DNA from: an uncultured Clostridia bacterium
GTDB lineage: Bacteria > Bacillota > Clostridia > TANB77 > CAG-508
Length of the DNA stretch: 6,606 nucleotides
NCBI GenBank assembly: GCA_947628395.1
Contig: CANQZP010000068.1
Coordinates: forward strand, 1 to 6,606
Direction: 5' to 3'
Part shown: positions 5,626 through 6,606 of the stretch, one piece after another
Layout: the number at the start of each line of letters is the position of its first letter
Numbering within the stretch: position 1 is the first letter of the stretch
Notes under the pieces: model-generated
What the model saw: the letters and a program-made list of their open reading frames with translations, nothing else
Database searches by the model: none
Told to the model about the DNA's origin: nothing
Made by a program: the position numbers and the translations under genes

Positions 5626-6287
5626 TTATTTTTCTATAACATTTATTTTCCAAATTCCATTTTTGGTAGAGCCCACTCTTTCAATTATGCCTTTTTTTTT
5701 AGAATTTTAATGTTATATGATATACCATCTCTAGTTAAGTCAAGAGCATTAGCCATTTCTACTTGTGTAATACTTGGATTTTTTTAATTAGATCAATTAT
5801 TTTTTCTTGTGTAGTCTTTTGTGTAGTTTCTTGTGTAGTTTCTTCGCTAGATGTTAAAATCATTCCATCTATAGCTTCATCTATAACTTTAAGCATAAAT
5901 TCAATAAATTCATTTGAATTTCCAACATTATTACAATTTTGAATTGCTATATAATATTCTTCTTGATGTTTTCTTATTATACTTTCTATTGGAATATATT
6001 TAACAAATCTTTCCAATGTGCAATTATTACTGTTTGCCATAATCTTGCTGTTCTTCCATTTCCATCTGAAAAAGGGTGTATAAAAATAAATTCATAATGA
6101 AATAATGATAATTGATTATTTTCAATAGCTAAAGAGAAATGTATTGACTTTTTTCTTGTTTTTCTTCTTAATTCTGGAAATCTATTTAAGTTTTCAAAAT
6201 AATTTGCTTCTCCAATTTTTTCCATTATCTTTGTTTCTAATTTAACATTTTGTCAGTTATTGTATAAGGTGGGTATTCTATTTCCAT
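5626..6287 (-). pseudogene. Decayed Fic-family gene with a C-terminal winged helix
   Basis: Pieces in different frames join into one Fic protein. From the ATG at 6287 (GGAGGG 5 bases upstream) it reads MEIEYPPYTITDKMLN, then TAG. One frame over comes EKIGEANYFENLNRFPELRR to AIENNQLSL. That joins directly to FHYEFIFIHPF with roughly 85 residues missing, including the lead-in to the active site. The catalytic HPFSDGNGRTAR (6043-6078) is intact. A frameshift near 6012 leads to YIPIESIIRKHQEEYY and the TTQ-repeat hinge. Another in an A7 tract (5779-5785) leads to NPSITQVEMANALDL, and a last one in an A9 tract (5692-5700) leads to GIIERVGSTKNGIWKINVIEK and a stop at 5626. Intact members AMPylate proteins or act as toxins. 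Two overlapping partial frames exist, but neither contains a whole domain. Confidence 0.88.
5805..5840. repeat. Three tandem 12-base repeats encoding the TTQE/TTQK hinge of the fic relic
   Basis: Three near-identical 12-base units (consensus TCTTGTGTAGTT on the plus strand) encode ETTQ-type repeats between the Fic core and the winged helix. Such threonine/glutamine hinges are common in this subgroup of Fic proteins. Copy number is likely to vary by slippage. Confidence 0.75.
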
Positions 6288-6369
6288 TTCAACCCTCCAA
6301 TTCATATATGTATTTACATAAAAATGCAAATTTAAACTCTTATAAAAGCAAAATATATCTTCATATAAA

Positions 6370-6462
6370 CTATTTTACAAACTCATAATTATCAGTAGGA
6401 AGTTTTGCTCCGCTTCTTTTTCCAAATTTTAATTTCTGTGGATCATATTTTTCATCTAGCAT
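6370..6462 (-). CDS. Possible 30-residue small protein with a strong ribosome-binding site
   Basis: An ATG at 6462 opens 30 codons (MLDEKYDPQKLKFGKRSGAK, then LPTDNYEFVK) to a TAG. AAGGAGA lies 8 bases before the ATG, a near-ideal site. It would be translated from read-through of the tRNA-Leu transcript or from a weak AT-rich promoter in the 35 bases between the tRNA terminator and the start. The peptide is basic in the middle, soluble and without a membrane helix. I do not recognise it. It could be a genuine small protein or the 5' end of a gene truncated by the same decay that hit fic. The 80 bases between its stop and the fic start hold nothing recognisable. Confidence 0.5.
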   Translation of the reverse strand: MLDEKYDPQKLKFGKRSGAKLPTDNYEFVK

Positions 6463-6496
6463 TTAGACTTTCTCCTTTAATATAATATAATTAAAA

Positions 6497-6527
6497 CCTC
6501 AAGCTTAATTTAGTGAAACGCTTGAGG
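6497..6527 (-). terminator. Terminator downstream of tRNA-Leu
   Basis: A perfect 8-base-pair stem (CCTCAAGC with GCTTGAGG) has a 15-base loop, followed in the minus direction by TTTTAATTATATT. It starts 7 bases after the encoded CCA of the tRNA. Termination is probably incomplete given the mixed T tail. Confidence 0.8.
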
Positions 6528-6533
6528 CTCTAT

Positions 6534-6606
6534 TGGTGCTGATGGTGGGACTCGAACCCACATGATTTCTCGCAGCATTTTGAGTGCTGTGCGTATACCA
6601 ATTTCG
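6534..6606 (-). tRNA. tRNA-Leu (anticodon CAA), 5' end cut by the window edge
   Basis: Reading the minus strand, the D-loop (AATTGGTATACGC), the anticodon arm CAGCA-CTCAAAA-TGCTG with anticodon CAA, a variable arm of about 11 bases, the T arm GTGGG-TTCGAGT-CCCAC, the acceptor strand CATCAGC, discriminator A and an encoded CCA are all present. It decodes UUG leucine codons. About 10 bases at the 5' end (the acceptor 5' strand and start of the D stem) lie outside the window. tRNA-Leu genes are common integration sites for mobile elements, but no duplicated tRNA 3' end was found in the window. Confidence 0.95.

Noticed and set aside
5436..5639. Plus-strand open frame opposite the GNAT gene
   Set aside because: It is an antisense shadow of a clear acetyltransferase gene.
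5692..5700. Programmed slippage or phase variation at the A9 tract of the fic relic
   Set aside because: The gene has other frameshifts and a large deletion, so slippage at this one site would not restore a working protein.
5805..5840. CRISPR-like or regulatory repeats
   Set aside because: The three 12-base units are contiguous without spacers and encode the TTQ hinge of the Fic protein in frame.
6534..6606. Attachment-site duplication of the tRNA-Leu 3' end
   Set aside because: Reading through the window, no second copy of the tRNA 3' sequence was noticed, and no integrase gene is present.

Overview
The window is very AT-rich and looks like a low-GC Bacillota chromosome, most likely an anaerobic Clostridia-type bacterium. 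The signs are A/T-ending codons with AGA for arginine, purine-rich Shine-Dalgarno sites, hairpin-plus-T terminators, and relics of families common in that group (TnpV, Fic, DUF1016/YhcG, and probably Mob). The species cannot be told from the sequence. TGA is used as a normal stop, so the standard bacterial code applies.

Minus-strand genes dominate. At the left edge is a DUF3592-type membrane protein, cut by the window end, with a near-consensus promoter. A gene-poor stretch then holds a broken plus-strand tnpV relic and a bidirectional terminator. Next is a compact three-gene minus-strand operon: an unrecognised 141-residue protein, a TTG-started nitroreductase and a transglutaminase-like protein. 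It has its own extended -10 promoter. Just upstream on the same strand, behind a terminator, lies an AraC-type regulator with a GyrI-like effector domain, which is a plausible controller of the operon.

Upstream of the regulator comes a junk-like zone. It contains a nonsense-mutated fragment of a DUF1016/YhcG nuclease, a short segment of different base composition with a perfect small palindrome, and a plus-strand fragment resembling the C-terminus of a plasmid Mob/Pre protein with a frameshift at its end. A bidirectional terminator closes this zone. A second minus-strand operon follows: a GNAT acetyltransferase overlapping a class I glutamine amidotransferase of the gamma-glutamyl-GABA hydrolase type. 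Upstream is a Fic-family gene with several frameshifts and a large internal deletion.

At the right edge are a 30-codon ORF with a strong ribosome-binding site, a tRNA terminator and a tRNA-Leu(CAA) cut by the window end. The overall picture is a chromosomal accessory region beside a tRNA gene. Mobile-element and defence or toxin-type genes there have decayed, while small metabolic and regulatory operons survive. The regulator, unknown protein, nitroreductase and transglutaminase set is the best candidate for an uncharacterised functional module. No CRISPR array, intact transposase or integrase was found.
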